This document shows positions 25,085 through 33,335 of a DNA stretch of 38,299 bases, piece by piece. The notes beneath the pieces are model-generated. The model saw only the letters and a program-made list of their open reading frames with translations, made no database searches and was not told the origin of the DNA. The stretch is from an uncultured bacterium (GTDB taxonomy: Bacteria; DUMJ01). How positions within the stretch are numbered: position 1 is the stretch's first letter; the number at the start of each line of letters is the position of its first letter. The DNA lies in assembly GCA_937958695.1 (NCBI GenBank), contig CALGNK010000043.1, positions 1 to 38,299 on the forward strand. The letters are read 5' to 3'. The position numbers and the translations under genes were made by a program.

Positions 25085-26008
25085 ATGAATAAGCTAAGAA
25101 GTTATAGTTGGAGAAACTTAAAGGTTGACCTTGGGAAGAAGATAGAAGAATTGCTTTTGAATAATGGGTGGATTAAGGAAGAGAATAAGTCTTCTATAGA
25201 ACTTTGGAGGATGAGATTAGATAGTTCTACCTGTATATTCTATAAAAGTGGAACACTTTATATCTCTTATCCTGATTATAAAGAAGAGAAATTTAAAGAA
25301 CTAAGAGAATTAATAAATAGTTATGTAGGGACAAGATATATAGTTCCTTCAAAGGAGTTTTTGATTGGACTTGATGAGGTTGGTAAGGGAGAGGTTATAG
25401 GAAGTATTATTTTGGCTGGGGTAAGGTTTCCTAGAGAACTTTTTGATGATTTGGATATTATAGTTGATAATGTAGATACTAAGCATAATCATCGTATAGA
25501 ATATTGGGAAGAAATATACAGGAAGTTAGAGAAGTCTAAAGATAAAGGCCTTTGTTTCTTAATAGAAAAGATTTCACCTAGAGAGATTGATAGTAAAAAA
25601 AGTATAAATAAGGTTTTAGACCAAAGGTATAAGAAGTTATTAGAAGGCTTAATAGAAGGCCTTGATATTAGTAAGGCTAGGATAGTTATAGATGATTATG
25701 GTGTTGGAAGTATACTAAGTGAAAATCTGGATAAGCTAAAGAGTCAAGGTGCGGAAGTATTGGTAGTTGATAAGTCAGAGGATAATTATCTAGAGACTAG
25801 AGTAGCCTCTATCATGGCAAAATATGAGAGATACTTAGAAATAAGAGATATTGGAATGCCTCTTGGTTCTGGAAATGTTAGTGATGAAAAAACTATAGAG
25901 TGGTTAGAAGGATGGTATAAAAATCATAGGGAATGGCCTTGGTTTGTAAAAAGGTCTTTTAAGACAATAAAAAATATAGAGAGACGTATGGATAATGAAG
26001 GAAGGTGA
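25085..26008 (+). CDS. Ribonuclease HII/HIII-family protein
   Basis: A type 2 ribonuclease H of 307 aa, expected to cleave RNA in RNA-DNA hybrids. Seen: an N-terminal domain of about 90 residues, as in RNase HIII, followed by the catalytic core LIGLDEVGKGEVIG (93-106; D97, E98), RIVIDDYG (199-206; D203 or D204) and KSEDNYLETRVASIMAKY (230-247), then GSGNVSDEKT and WPWFVKRSFKTI (284-295). The active site has the DEvGkGe form rather than the usual HIII GSDEVGTGD, and the TBP-like identity of the N-terminal domain is not proven here. Hence HII and HIII cannot be separated. Promoter and ATG suggest leaderless translation. It overlaps no upstream gene and is 5 nt from the dehydrogenase gene. Confidence 0.83.
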   Translation: MNKLRSYSWRNLKVDLGKKIEELLLNNGWIKEENKSSIELWRMRLDSSTCIFYKSGTLYISYPDYKEEKFKELRELINSYVGTRYIVPSKEFLIGLDEVGKGEVIGSIILAGVRFPRELFDDLDIIVDNVDTKHNHRIEYWEEIYRKLEKSKDKGLCFLIEKISPREIDSKKSINKVLDQRYKKLLEGLIEGLDISKARIVIDDYGVGSILSENLDKLKSQGAEVLVVDKSEDNYLETRVASIMAKYERYLEIRDIGMPLGSGNVSDEKTIEWLEGWYKNHREWPWFVKRSFKTIKNIERRMDNEGR

Positions 26009-26013
26009 ATTTT

Positions 26014-27051
26014 ATGAAGGCACAGGTATTTTATGGACCGCAGGATATGAGGTTTGAAGAGATTCCAACTCCAATTCCAAAGGATGGAGAGATATTAATC
26101 AAAGTTGAATCCTGCGCTATCTGTGGAACCGATGTAAGGATCTATTATTCTGGGCACCATAATGTAAAGCCTCCTCAGGTAATAGGTCATGAAATTACTG
26201 GTACTATAGCAGAGATAGGAAAGGGGGTAGAAGGTTATAATATTGGAGAAAAGGTAACTATAGTAACACCAGTCGGTTGTGGACATTGTAAATATTGTGT
26301 GGCAGGAAAGATTAACCTCTGTACTAATTTTAGGGCTATAGGCTACAACTTTCCTGGCGGATTTGCAGAGTATATGATAATACCTCAGGAGGCTGTTAAA
26401 CAAGGAAATACATTAAAATTGCCGTCTAATGCTGATTTAGATACATCTGCATTGATAGAGCCACTCTCCTGTGTTTTAAATGGTCAGAGATATCTAAATA
26501 TAGGATTTACCGATACTGTTGTAGTGATAGGTTCAGGACCTATAGGGTGTATGCATACGGCAGTTTCTAGGGCTAAAGGTGCAAGTAAAATTATTTTGGC
26601 AGATATACAGGAAAAGAGACTTAAAATGGCAGAACCTTTTGGGGCAGATATTTTTGTAGATTCTTCTAGAGAAGACCTCGTAGAGATAGTAAAGAGAGAA
26701 ACCGATGGTCTTGGGGCTGATGTTATCATAATAGCTGCTCCTTCTGGGCAGGCTCAGGAACAGGCACTACAGATGATTGCTAAAGGCGGAAGGATAAGTT
26801 TCTTTGGCGGATTACCTGGAGATAAGGCTAATATTACATTGAATAGTAATATTGTTCACTATAATGAGGTATCTATCTTTGGTGCATATGCTTCTACTCA
26901 CTATGATTACTATGAAGCTGCTAAGCTACTTGCCAGCGGAAGGGTAAATCTAGAGAAACTTATTACACATACTTTACCCTTAGAGGATTTGGTCAATGGG
27001 ATTGAACTTGTAAGACAAGGAGGTGCCTTAAAAGTTCTTATAAAGCCTTAA
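26014..27051 (+). CDS. Zinc-dependent alcohol/polyol dehydrogenase (MDR family)
   Basis: A 345-aa medium-chain dehydrogenase of the sorbitol/threonine dehydrogenase group. Seen: catalytic zinc residues C37 (CAICGTD) and H59-E60 (GHE), structural zinc cysteines C89, C92, C95 and C103 (CGHCKYC...C), and the cofactor motif VVIGSGPIG. All ligands are present, so it should be active with NAD(P). GTG at 26005 would add three residues; ATG at 26014 with GGAAGGTG upstream is preferred. It is 15 nt before a fuculose-phosphate-aldolase-like gene, so it might handle lactaldehyde, a polyol or a related product of sugar breakdown. The substrate cannot be read from the sequence. Confidence 0.9.
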   Translation: MKAQVFYGPQDMRFEEIPTPIPKDGEILIKVESCAICGTDVRIYYSGHHNVKPPQVIGHEITGTIAEIGKGVEGYNIGEKVTIVTPVGCGHCKYCVAGKINLCTNFRAIGYNFPGGFAEYMIIPQEAVKQGNTLKLPSNADLDTSALIEPLSCVLNGQRYLNIGFTDTVVVIGSGPIGCMHTAVSRAKGASKIILADIQEKRLKMAEPFGADIFVDSSREDLVEIVKRETDGLGADVIIIAAPSGQAQEQALQMIAKGGRISFFGGLPGDKANITLNSNIVHYNEVSIFGAYASTHYDYYEAAKLLASGRVNLEKLITHTLPLEDLVNGIELVRQGGALKVLIKP

Positions 27052-27066
27052 GAAAGGAGAATAAAG

Positions 27067-27738
27067 ATGGATGATGTTGTTGATATAAGAGCTCAGTTAG
27101 TAAAGTGGGGTAGAAGACTGGTAGAGAAAGGATTAGTAGTAGCAGCTGGTGGTAATATCAGTGCGAGGGTAGGGGATACTATGTTTATATCTCCTAGTGG
27201 ATACTCTATATCTGAAGCTACAGAAGAAGATTACGTTCCAGTTGAGATAAGTACAGGTAAGATATTAGATGATTTTCCTATAAAGCCATCCTCTGAGGTA
27301 TTGATGCATCTTAGATGTTATAGGGCCAGACCTGATATAAGGGCTATAGTTCATGTTCATCCACCCCTTCTAGTAGGAGTTATTAGTGCAGGAGAGATGG
27401 TAGTACCATTTACTCCTGATGCTGTTGCTCTTTTAGGTAAACCGGCAATAATTGAATACATACTTCCTACAACAGATGAATTGGCAAAGGCGGTAGAAGA
27501 GAAGGTAAAAAATGCGGATGTGATCTTCTTAAGAAATCATGGTGTAGTTACTGTTGGTGCAAATCTTAGAGAGGCTTGTTACAAAGCAGAAGTTGCTGAA
27601 GATACAGCCAAATCCTTCTTGGCTGCTAAAATAAGTGGGATTTTAAGACTCTTCAGCGAAGACGAATTAGAGGCTATTAAGGGCTTAAGTTCTGAGCAGT
27701 ATAGACTCGAGATAATGAGAAAGATGCAGGAGACTTAA
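27067..27738 (+). CDS. Class II aldolase, L-fuculose-1-phosphate aldolase-like
   Basis: A 223-aa zinc aldolase of the AraD/FucA family, which cleaves sugar 1-phosphates to DHAP and an aldehyde (L-lactaldehyde for fuculose-1-phosphate). Seen: GGNIS (28-32), SPSGY (42-46), KPSSEVLMH with catalytic E77, HVHPP with zinc ligands H96 and H98, and NHG with H158; this is the complete FucA set (E73, H92, H94, H155 in E. coli). Length matches FucA (215 aa). AAGGAG is 7 nt before the ATG. With the isomerase at 6826 it would leave only the kinase step missing from the window. Related epimerases carry the same zinc motif, and methylthioribulose-1-P dehydratase is another possibility given mtnP/mtnA 9 kb downstream. 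Confidence 0.82.
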   Translation: MDDVVDIRAQLVKWGRRLVEKGLVVAAGGNISARVGDTMFISPSGYSISEATEEDYVPVEISTGKILDDFPIKPSSEVLMHLRCYRARPDIRAIVHVHPPLLVGVISAGEMVVPFTPDAVALLGKPAIIEYILPTTDELAKAVEEKVKNADVIFLRNHGVVTVGANLREACYKAEVAEDTAKSFLAAKISGILRLFSEDELEAIKGLSSEQYRLEIMRKMQET

Positions 27739-27745
27739 AAATTGC

Positions 27746-27774
27746 TTGAAAAGTTCTTTGCTCTATTGTATATT
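27746..27774 (+). promoter_or_regulatory. Predicted promoter of the ABC exporter-rpsI-acc operon
   Basis: TTGAAA (27746-27751) and TATATT (27769-27774) are separated by exactly 17 nt in the 65-nt gap after the aldolase gene. The start would fall near 27781, about 22 nt before the ATPase ATG, leaving room for the GGAGGAAGGGG ribosome-binding site. No terminator hairpin is seen in the gap, so upstream read-through is also possible. Confidence 0.6.
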
Positions 27775-27803
27775 TATCTAGTCTAGAGGAAAGGAGGAAG
27801 GGG

Positions 27804-28751
27804 ATGATTAAGACAGAGCATCTATATAAGAGATATGAAAAGGTTGAAGCTGTAAAGGACCTCAATATATCAGTAGAACCTGGAGAGATATATGGGTTTT
27901 TAGGACCTAATGGTGCAGGTAAGACAACTACTATTATGATGATATTAGGTATTTTAAAGCCAACCAGCGGGAAGATACTGATATTCAATAAGGATCTGTA
28001 CAGTGATTACTTTGGTATAAAAAGAAGGATAGGGGTAGTCTCAGAGGTGCAATACCTTTATGAAGATATGACCGCTTATGAGTATCTTTCTTTCTTCTGT
28101 GATCTCTATGGGGTAAAAAATAAGGATAGAAAGATAGAAGAGTTATTACATAGGGTAAACCTATACGATAGAAAAGATGACCTTTTAGGCCACTATTCTA
28201 GAGGTATGCAGCAGAAGATAGGTTTTGTAAGGGCTTTATTAAACGATCCTGAATTACTTATACTAGATGAGCCAGTTTCGGGATTAGACCCCACAGGGAT
28301 AAGAGAGATAAGAGATTTAATCTTAGAAGAGAATAGGCAAGGTAGGACGGTCTTTATGTCCTCCCATATTCTTTCAGAGGTAGAGCGTATTTCTCATAGG
28401 GTAGGAATACTTAATAAAGGTAGATTAGTAGCTGAAGATAATATGGAAAACCTAAGGAAAAAGCTTACTAGTGAAGTGGAGATAGAATTGGAGATAGATA
28501 ACTTTGATGCGGAGGCAGAGAAGAGATTAGAGACTTTGCCTTTTGTTAATAGCCTTACTAAAGAGGATGGGAAATATCTAGTAAGGGTAAAGGCTGATAA
28601 GGATTATCGTGGAGATCTAGTAAGTTTTGTCTCTTCTATTGGTGGAAATCTTAAGGAGATAAGAAGAAGAGAGATGAGTCTAGAGGATGCCTTTATTACT
28701 ATTACAGAGAAGAATATATCATTATTCTCCTCTGAGGAGGTAACAGAATGA
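27804..28751 (+). CDS. ABC transporter ATP-binding protein (ABC-2 exporter)
   Basis: A 315-aa ATPase of the CcmA/NatA-like exporter group. Seen: Walker A GPNGAGKTT (34-42), signature YSRGMQQKI, Walker B LLILDEP followed by VSGLDP, and the switch region FMSSHIL; a C-terminal extension of about 90 residues (from about 225) is usual in this group. It should energise the membrane protein encoded next. GGAGGAAGGGG precedes the ATG at 27804. It overlaps the permease ATG by 4 nt. The substrate is unknown. It is not the missing ATPase of the Opp-type importer, whose ATPases have a different C-terminal domain. Confidence 0.93.
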   Translation: MIKTEHLYKRYEKVEAVKDLNISVEPGEIYGFLGPNGAGKTTTIMMILGILKPTSGKILIFNKDLYSDYFGIKRRIGVVSEVQYLYEDMTAYEYLSFFCDLYGVKNKDRKIEELLHRVNLYDRKDDLLGHYSRGMQQKIGFVRALLNDPELLILDEPVSGLDPTGIREIRDLILEENRQGRTVFMSSHILSEVERISHRVGILNKGRLVAEDNMENLRKKLTSEVEIELEIDNFDAEAEKRLETLPFVNSLTKEDGKYLVRVKADKDYRGDLVSFVSSIGGNLKEIRRREMSLEDAFITITEKNISLFSSEEVTE

Positions 28752-29572
28752 GTTATAGATGGGTTGCTATAAAATCTATAATAAAGAGAGAAGCAAGGTC
28801 TAGTTTCTTTGGTTTAGGTCTTTATATAGCTAGTACATTAGCATGTTTTGTGTCTGCCTTTATTTTCAATAGTTATATAAATACAGTAGAGGGTAATAAT
28901 ATTATGGTTATGGCTTCCCCCCTGAATATGCCTCTATTCTATGCTGTTATAGTATCTGCTTTATATACCGCTATATCTTCTTCTACTGCGCTGTCTAGAG
29001 AAAAAGATAAGGGAACTTTGGAGGTATTGTTTTATGGTCCTGTTGATCATCTCTCCGTTATATTAGCTAAATTCTTTGAAGATATTGTAAGTTTTCTGAT
29101 AATAATGGTTCTTGTAACTCTCTATTTTGTATATACTGCTATTGTTACTAATCTTGGTTTTTCTATATCTTATCTTTATGCAGTTATACTTTCTATATTT
29201 ATCGCAGGTAGTATGTCTTCATTTGGATTGTGGCTTTCTTCTCTTACTGCTCGTATTAGGACATCGGTGCTATTACTTATACTTATAATGGGAGGACTTT
29301 TGGGACTTCAATTCCTTCATAACTACATACTTACCTTAAAACCAGAAAATCTTTCGCTCTCTATGGTTTATATTATGGGAATCCTTTCTAACGTCCTAAG
29401 AATCATTAGATGGGCTTCCCCCTTTAGTTATCTGATGAATGGAATAAATGCTGTAGCATTAGGGAGTACTAGTATGTACATAGAAAATATGTTAGGTGCA
29501 TTTGCTTATACAATTGTTCTACTTACTCTTTCTGTCTACACACTAAAATGGAAGGGGGTAAGAAAGTTATGA
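28748..29572 (+). CDS. ABC-2 type transporter permease
   Basis: A 274-aa membrane protein with about six hydrophobic segments (around 25-45, 60-80, 105-130, 138-160, 170-190 and 245-265). Seen: the ABC-2 feature ALSREKDKGTLEVLFYGPVD (81-100) just after the second segment, which is the usual coupling-helix region of this family. It pairs with the ATPase encoded before it and overlaps the next gene's ATG by 4 nt, giving a three-gene translationally coupled unit. Size and arrangement recall GldF-like exporter subunits, but no Gld partner is present. Confidence 0.88.
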   Translation: MSYRWVAIKSIIKREARSSFFGLGLYIASTLACFVSAFIFNSYINTVEGNNIMVMASPLNMPLFYAVIVSALYTAISSSTALSREKDKGTLEVLFYGPVDHLSVILAKFFEDIVSFLIIMVLVTLYFVYTAIVTNLGFSISYLYAVILSIFIAGSMSSFGLWLSSLTARIRTSVLLLILIMGGLLGLQFLHNYILTLKPENLSLSMVYIMGILSNVLRIIRWASPFSYLMNGINAVALGSTSMYIENMLGAFAYTIVLLTLSVYTLKWKGVRKL

Positions 29573-30852
29573 AGAAGTATCTAGTATTTTGTCTTCTATT
29601 ATTATCCTTACTGGTCTTTTCTTTGGAAGTATTTGGAGCTGCACCGCCAAAGAAGAGAGAGATTGTTTATAGTTTAAATGTTTGGGATGGAAAAGACTAC
29701 GCCGCTCCTTTCTATCCAGCTTCTTTGAGTACTATATATGTAATGGCAGATTTTGAGAACGTTTACTCTGTAAAGGAAACTTTAGTATACTACTGGCCTA
29801 TTACTAGAGAATATATGGCAGATTGGGATGGACTCAATAAAGATGTTGGTGAGACATTGGAGGTGCTAAAGGGTAATCAGGTTATAGGAGAGTATAAAAA
29901 GGTGGACTATGTGTTTTATTATCCCAAAGGCTACTGGGGTGGAGGGACACAGTTATTTACCGGCGAAAAGGCTAGGGAAAAGAAGAAGGAATATGATAAG
30001 GCTGTAGATAAATATTGGAAAGAGGTGGATAAATATTATAAGGATTACTACGAGTATAACAAGAAATTACAAGAGTTCTATCGAAAGATTCAGGAGGGTA
30101 AACCTGCAGGACAGATACCAAAAGAGCCAAAACAACCGAGAGCTCCTACCTTTTATGTGACAGATGTATCTAAAGCTTATGTATTCAGCCTTCCAGTAGG
30201 AAAGTATACTATAAGGGCTAAGGATAAGAATGGTAATATTATACCAGGAACGGTCAAGACCCTTATAGCCTTCTCTCATAGAAGAGAAGGGATAGGATAC
30301 AATATAATACCTGAGAGTAAGTGGACATATCCAGAAACAGCAAATGATTCTAGTGATATTATATACCAGTATAGAGAGGGGACTCTTTATTTCCAGCCAT
30401 ATAAAGAGTGGGAGTTTAATGAACTAGAATATAATAAGCTTTCTAAACCACAATCTTCTGGCAGACCCGATAGATGGATATGGGTTCATATGGATAGGGC
30501 TTCCAAGATAAAGCTTAATATACTTAGCAAGAATAATCTTATTGCTCAGATAAGAGAAAGGCCTTATTATGTGGAGCAGATACCTGGTTCTGCATTGGGT
30601 TACAATATAAAGCTTCTTGACCGGAAGGAATATCCATATGCTACGGCGGATTTTACTGCTTTTAAGTTTAGTGTTCCTCCTACTGGAGACTATAAACTTG
30701 TAGCCGTTAATGAGAATAATGATATAATAGAAAATAGTGATAGATATATAAGACCTGTTACAGTTACAGATGCTAGGAATATATTTATAGCTAGTTTAGC
30801 ACCATTAATTATTGGTATAATAATCTTTATTATCAGAAGAATAGGAAGGTGA
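29569..30852 (+). CDS. Unrecognised exported protein with C-terminal membrane anchor
   Basis: I do not recognise this 427-aa protein. Seen: a signal peptide (MKKYLVF and a Leu-rich core, cleavage near residue 22), a beta-rich region, then a Tyr/Lys-rich helical, possibly coiled-coil segment (about 134-176), a Pro/Lys linker, a second beta-rich region (about 190-395, two segments ending in GKYTIRAKDKNGN and GDYKLVAVNENND that look like repeated beta-sandwich domains), and a single TM helix with a basic tail (about 404-427). Topology: outside with a C-terminal anchor. ATG at 29569 with AAGGGGG upstream is preferred over ATG 29548, which would break the signal peptide. It is coupled to the ABC-2 permease and may be its accessory or cargo-binding part. 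Confidence 0.75.
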   Translation: MKKYLVFCLLLLSLLVFSLEVFGAAPPKKREIVYSLNVWDGKDYAAPFYPASLSTIYVMADFENVYSVKETLVYYWPITREYMADWDGLNKDVGETLEVLKGNQVIGEYKKVDYVFYYPKGYWGGGTQLFTGEKAREKKKEYDKAVDKYWKEVDKYYKDYYEYNKKLQEFYRKIQEGKPAGQIPKEPKQPRAPTFYVTDVSKAYVFSLPVGKYTIRAKDKNGNIIPGTVKTLIAFSHRREGIGYNIIPESKWTYPETANDSSDIIYQYREGTLYFQPYKEWEFNELEYNKLSKPQSSGRPDRWIWVHMDRASKIKLNILSKNNLIAQIRERPYYVEQIPGSALGYNIKLLDRKEYPYATADFTAFKFSVPPTGDYKLVAVNENNDIIENSDRYIRPVTVTDARNIFIASLAPLIIGIIIFIIRRIGR

Positions 30853-30860
30853 TGTAAGAA

Positions 30861-31253
30861 TTGATTGGTAGTTATTATTGGGGAACAGGAAGAAGAAAAG
30901 AAGCAGTAGCACGAGTGAGAATAACAGAGGGAAGCGGAAGAATAATTATAAATGATAGAGATTTGGAGACGTATTTTCCTCTAGATAGATGGCGGATACA
31001 GATTCTTTCTCCATTTAGGGTTACGGGAACGGAAGGTAAATTTGACTGCTATGCCAATGTTACTGGCGGAGGAGTTAATGGACAGGCTGAATCGGTAAGA
31101 CTTGGTATAGCTAGAGCATTAGTAGAGTACAATCCTGAATTCCGTCCAATCCTTAAAGAATATGGACTCCTCACTCGTGACCCAAGGATGAAAGAGAGAA
31201 AGAAGTATGGACTCAAGAGAGCAAGAAAAGCACCTCAATTCTCCAAGAGATAA
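30861..31253 (+). CDS. rpsI: 30S ribosomal protein S9
   Basis: S9 of the small ribosomal subunit, whose basic C-terminal tail reaches the P-site tRNA. Seen: [14 protein letters not shown] (9-22) at the N-terminus, [19 protein letters not shown] (69-87), and the C-terminal [17 protein letters not shown], all diagnostic; 130 aa is the normal length. The start is TTG at 30861, supported by GGAAGGTGAT 7 nt upstream and by family length. Unusually, rplM (L13), normally just upstream, is absent: the preceding gene is the unknown exported protein. It overlaps or abuts aroQ depending on the aroQ start. Confidence 0.97.
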   Translation: MIGSYYWGTGRRKEAVARVRITEGSGRIIINDRDLETYFPLDRWRIQILSPFRVTGTEGKFDCYANVTGGGVNGQAESVRLGIARALVEYNPEFRPILKEYGLLTRDPRMKERKKYGLKRARKAPQFSKR

Positions 31254-31254
31254 G

Positions 31255-31698
31255 TTGAGAATTTTAGTGATAAATGGCCCTAACCTTAATAGGTTAGGGC
31301 TTAGAGAACCTGATATCTATGGGAGGTTTACACTAGCAGATTTAGAAACAATTCTTCGGAAAGAGGGAGAAATTCTGGGTGTAGATTTAGATTTTTTTCA
31401 GTCCAATAGCGAGGGTGCAATAGTTGATGCTATTCAGCAAGCTAAAGATAAATATGATGGACTTATAATAAATCCAGGAGCTTATACGCACTATAGCATC
31501 GCTATAAGAGATGCTATAGCAGGAGAAGGGATACCGACAGTTGAGGTTCATATATCCAATATATATAGAAGAGAAGAGTTTAGACACCATTCTTTTATAG
31601 CACCCGTTGCTATAGGACAGATAACAGGATTTGGAATCTATGGTTATATATTAGCCTTATGTGGTTTAAATAACTATTTGAGAGGCAATTATGCTTAG
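31255..31698 (+). CDS. aroQ: 3-Dehydroquinate dehydratase, type II
   Basis: Dehydrates 3-dehydroquinate to 3-dehydroshikimate in the shikimate pathway, as a dodecamer. Seen: ILVINGPNLNRLG (3-15), REPDIYGRFTL (17-27) with catalytic Y22, FFQSNSEGAIVDAI (47-60), INPGAYTHYSIAIRDAI (72-88), VEVHISNIYRREEFRHHSFI (96-115) and QITGFGIYGY (122-131). From TTG at 31255 the protein is 147 aa, the family norm, and begins directly with the first strand. ATG at 31207 would add 16 unlike residues and overlap rpsI by 47 nt. Both have weak ribosome-binding sites, so the start is not certain. A perfect hairpin sits at 31277-31300 inside the gene. Confidence 0.95.
   Translation: MRILVINGPNLNRLGLREPDIYGRFTLADLETILRKEGEILGVDLDFFQSNSEGAIVDAIQQAKDKYDGLIINPGAYTHYSIAIRDAIAGEGIPTVEVHISNIYRREEFRHHSFIAPVAIGQITGFGIYGYILALCGLNNYLRGNYA
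31277..31300 (+). promoter_or_regulatory. 10-bp perfect hairpin at the start of aroQ
   Basis: GCCCTAACCT (31277-31286) and AGGTTAGGGC (31291-31300) form a perfect stem with a TAAT loop, 24 nt after the rpsI stop and 22 nt after the likely aroQ start. It encodes the conserved NGPNLNRLG segment, so it may be a by-product of codon choice. As RNA it could slow ribosomes or modulate expression between rpsI and aroQ. Confidence 0.35.
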
Positions 31699-32767
31699 AA
31701 TAGATAGATTAAATAAACTCAGAGAGAAGATTAAAGGAAATTTTGATGCCTTTATTACTTTAAACCCAGTAAATCTAAGATATCTTTTAGGTTATAGAGG
31801 GGAAGGGTCTATACTTTTGGTAACTGAAGAGAAGGTCTTATTATATGTAAATGAGATGTATTTAGAACAGGCTCAGGAAGATTGTGGTGACATAGAGATT
31901 ATTCCTGTTAAAAAAGATTGGGAAGGAATACTAGTTAGAGCACTTAAAAAGGAAAGGGTGAAGAGATTAGCCTTTGAATCTGATATAACTTTTTCTACCT
32001 ACAAGAAGATAAGTTCTCTTATAAATGGAATAGAGCTTATACCTGTAGAAAATTTTTTAGATTCTATCAGGGCTATAAAGGATGAGGAAGAGATAAGTCT
32101 TATTAAAAAATCAGCAGAGATTGCAGATCTGGCTTTTATGCATCTAAAGTCTATTATAAAGCCTGGTATTAAAGAACAAGACCTTGTAGCTGAGTTTAAT
32201 TATTTTGTAAGGAAAAGAGGAGCTACAGTTAGTTTTGAACCAATTATTCTGTATGGAGAGGTATCTAGTCTTCCTCATGGGATACCTGCCTCGAGAGATA
32301 TAAAGCCTGATGGCATATTATTAATAGATTATGGAGCAAAGTATAATGGCTATTGTTCTGATGCTACTAGGACGTTCTTTCTTGGGAAACCTCCTAAGGA
32401 GTACTCTAAGATATATAATGTGGTTTTAAAGGCTCAGGAATCTGCAGAATCTATAATAAAGCCCGGAGTACCTGCCTCTGAAGTGGACAGAGTTGCAAGA
32501 GAAGTGATAAATAAAGAGGGATTTGGAGACAAATTTATCCACAGTACTGGCCATGGGGTTGGTTTGGAGATACATGAGTATCCTAGGTTGGCGGAAGGTA
32601 ATGGTGCTTTGATTGAAAAAGGAATGGTACTAACGGTAGAACCAGGGATATATATAAAGGGTTTTGGTGGTATAAGGATAGAAGATTTAGTAGTTGTTAC
32701 TGATTCCGGTATAGAGGTTTTGACGAGGATAAGTAAAGACTTTGAGTTTAAAGGAGGGAACATATGA
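31691..32767 (+). CDS. pepQ: Xaa-Pro dipeptidase/aminopeptidase, M24B family
   Basis: A 358-aa metallopeptidase that removes residues before proline in short peptides. Seen: a creatinase-like N-terminal domain (1-125) and a pita-bread catalytic domain with all five metal ligands, D213 ([11 protein letters not shown]), D224 (CSDATRTFF), H288 ([12 protein letters not shown]), E317 (VEPGIY) and E331 (IRIEDLVVV). Cytoplasmic. The ATG overlaps the aroQ stop by 8 nt, and its own stop overlaps the efp ATG (ATGA). Linkage of pepQ with efp is common and may reflect shared concern with proline-rich peptides. Dipeptidase versus aminopeptidase specificity cannot be settled. Confidence 0.94.
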   Translation: MLRIDRLNKLREKIKGNFDAFITLNPVNLRYLLGYRGEGSILLVTEEKVLLYVNEMYLEQAQEDCGDIEIIPVKKDWEGILVRALKKERVKRLAFESDITFSTYKKISSLINGIELIPVENFLDSIRAIKDEEEISLIKKSAEIADLAFMHLKSIIKPGIKEQDLVAEFNYFVRKRGATVSFEPIILYGEVSSLPHGIPASRDIKPDGILLIDYGAKYNGYCSDATRTFFLGKPPKEYSKIYNVVLKAQESAESIIKPGVPASEVDRVAREVINKEGFGDKFIHSTGHGVGLEIHEYPRLAEGNGALIEKGMVLTVEPGIYIKGFGGIRIEDLVVVTDSGIEVLTRISKDFEFKGGNI

Positions 32768-33327
32768 TCTCTACGAATGACTTTCGTCCCGGGATGACAA
32801 TAGAGATAGAAGGAGAGATTTATGAGGTTGTTGAATTTCTACATGTTAAGCCAGGTAAAGGCTCGGCATTTGTTAGGACGAAGTTGAGAAATATAAAGAC
32901 TCAGTCCGTTATAGAGAGAAACTTTAAAGCTGGAGAAAAATTCCCTAGAGCTATATTGGAGAGAAGGGAGATGCAGTATCTCTATAATCAAGATGATGTA
33001 TATCATTTTATGGATACTACAACTTATGAGCAAGTTAGTCTTTCTAAAGAGGCTATAGGAGAAGGAGTTAAGTTTCTAAAAGAAAACACGCTGGTATATG
33101 TAATATTCCATAATGGTACCCCTATAGGAGTGGAATTACCAATAACTGTAGAGTTAGAGGTTGTTAATACAGAGCCTGGTTTTAGAGGGGATACAGTAAC
33201 CGGAGGTAGTAAACCCGCAACACTAGAGACAGGCGCAGTCATTCAGGTTCCACTGTTTGTCAATGTTGGGGATATTGTCAAGATAGATACAAGAACTGGT
33301 GAATACCTAGAACGAGTAAATAAATAG
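32764..33327 (+). CDS. efp: Translation elongation factor P
   Basis: EF-P relieves ribosome stalling at polyproline stretches. Seen: 187 aa with the three beta-barrel domains, N-terminal tip [14 protein letters not shown] (27-40), where K32 is the tip residue that may be modified, and the C-terminal signature [19 protein letters not shown]. The Pro-Gly-Lys-Gly tip is the common form. No modification enzyme (EpmA/B, EarP or YmfI) is in the window. GGAGGG lies 5 nt before the ATG. The gene overlaps pepQ by 4 nt. Confidence 0.97.
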   Translation: MISTNDFRPGMTIEIEGEIYEVVEFLHVKPGKGSAFVRTKLRNIKTQSVIERNFKAGEKFPRAILERREMQYLYNQDDVYHFMDTTTYEQVSLSKEAIGEGVKFLKENTLVYVIFHNGTPIGVELPITVELEVVNTEPGFRGDTVTGGSKPATLETGAVIQVPLFVNVGDIVKIDTRTGEYLERVNK

Positions 33328-33335
33328 GAGGATTA

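Noticed and set aside
29548-29568. ATG at 29548 for the exported protein
   Set aside because: It would place Glu, Gly and Lys before the signal peptide; ATG at 29569 gives a normal signal start with a ribosome-binding site.
31207-31254. Extended N-terminus for aroQ
   Set aside because: The extra 16 residues are unlike the family and overlap rpsI in another frame; left as an alternative start.
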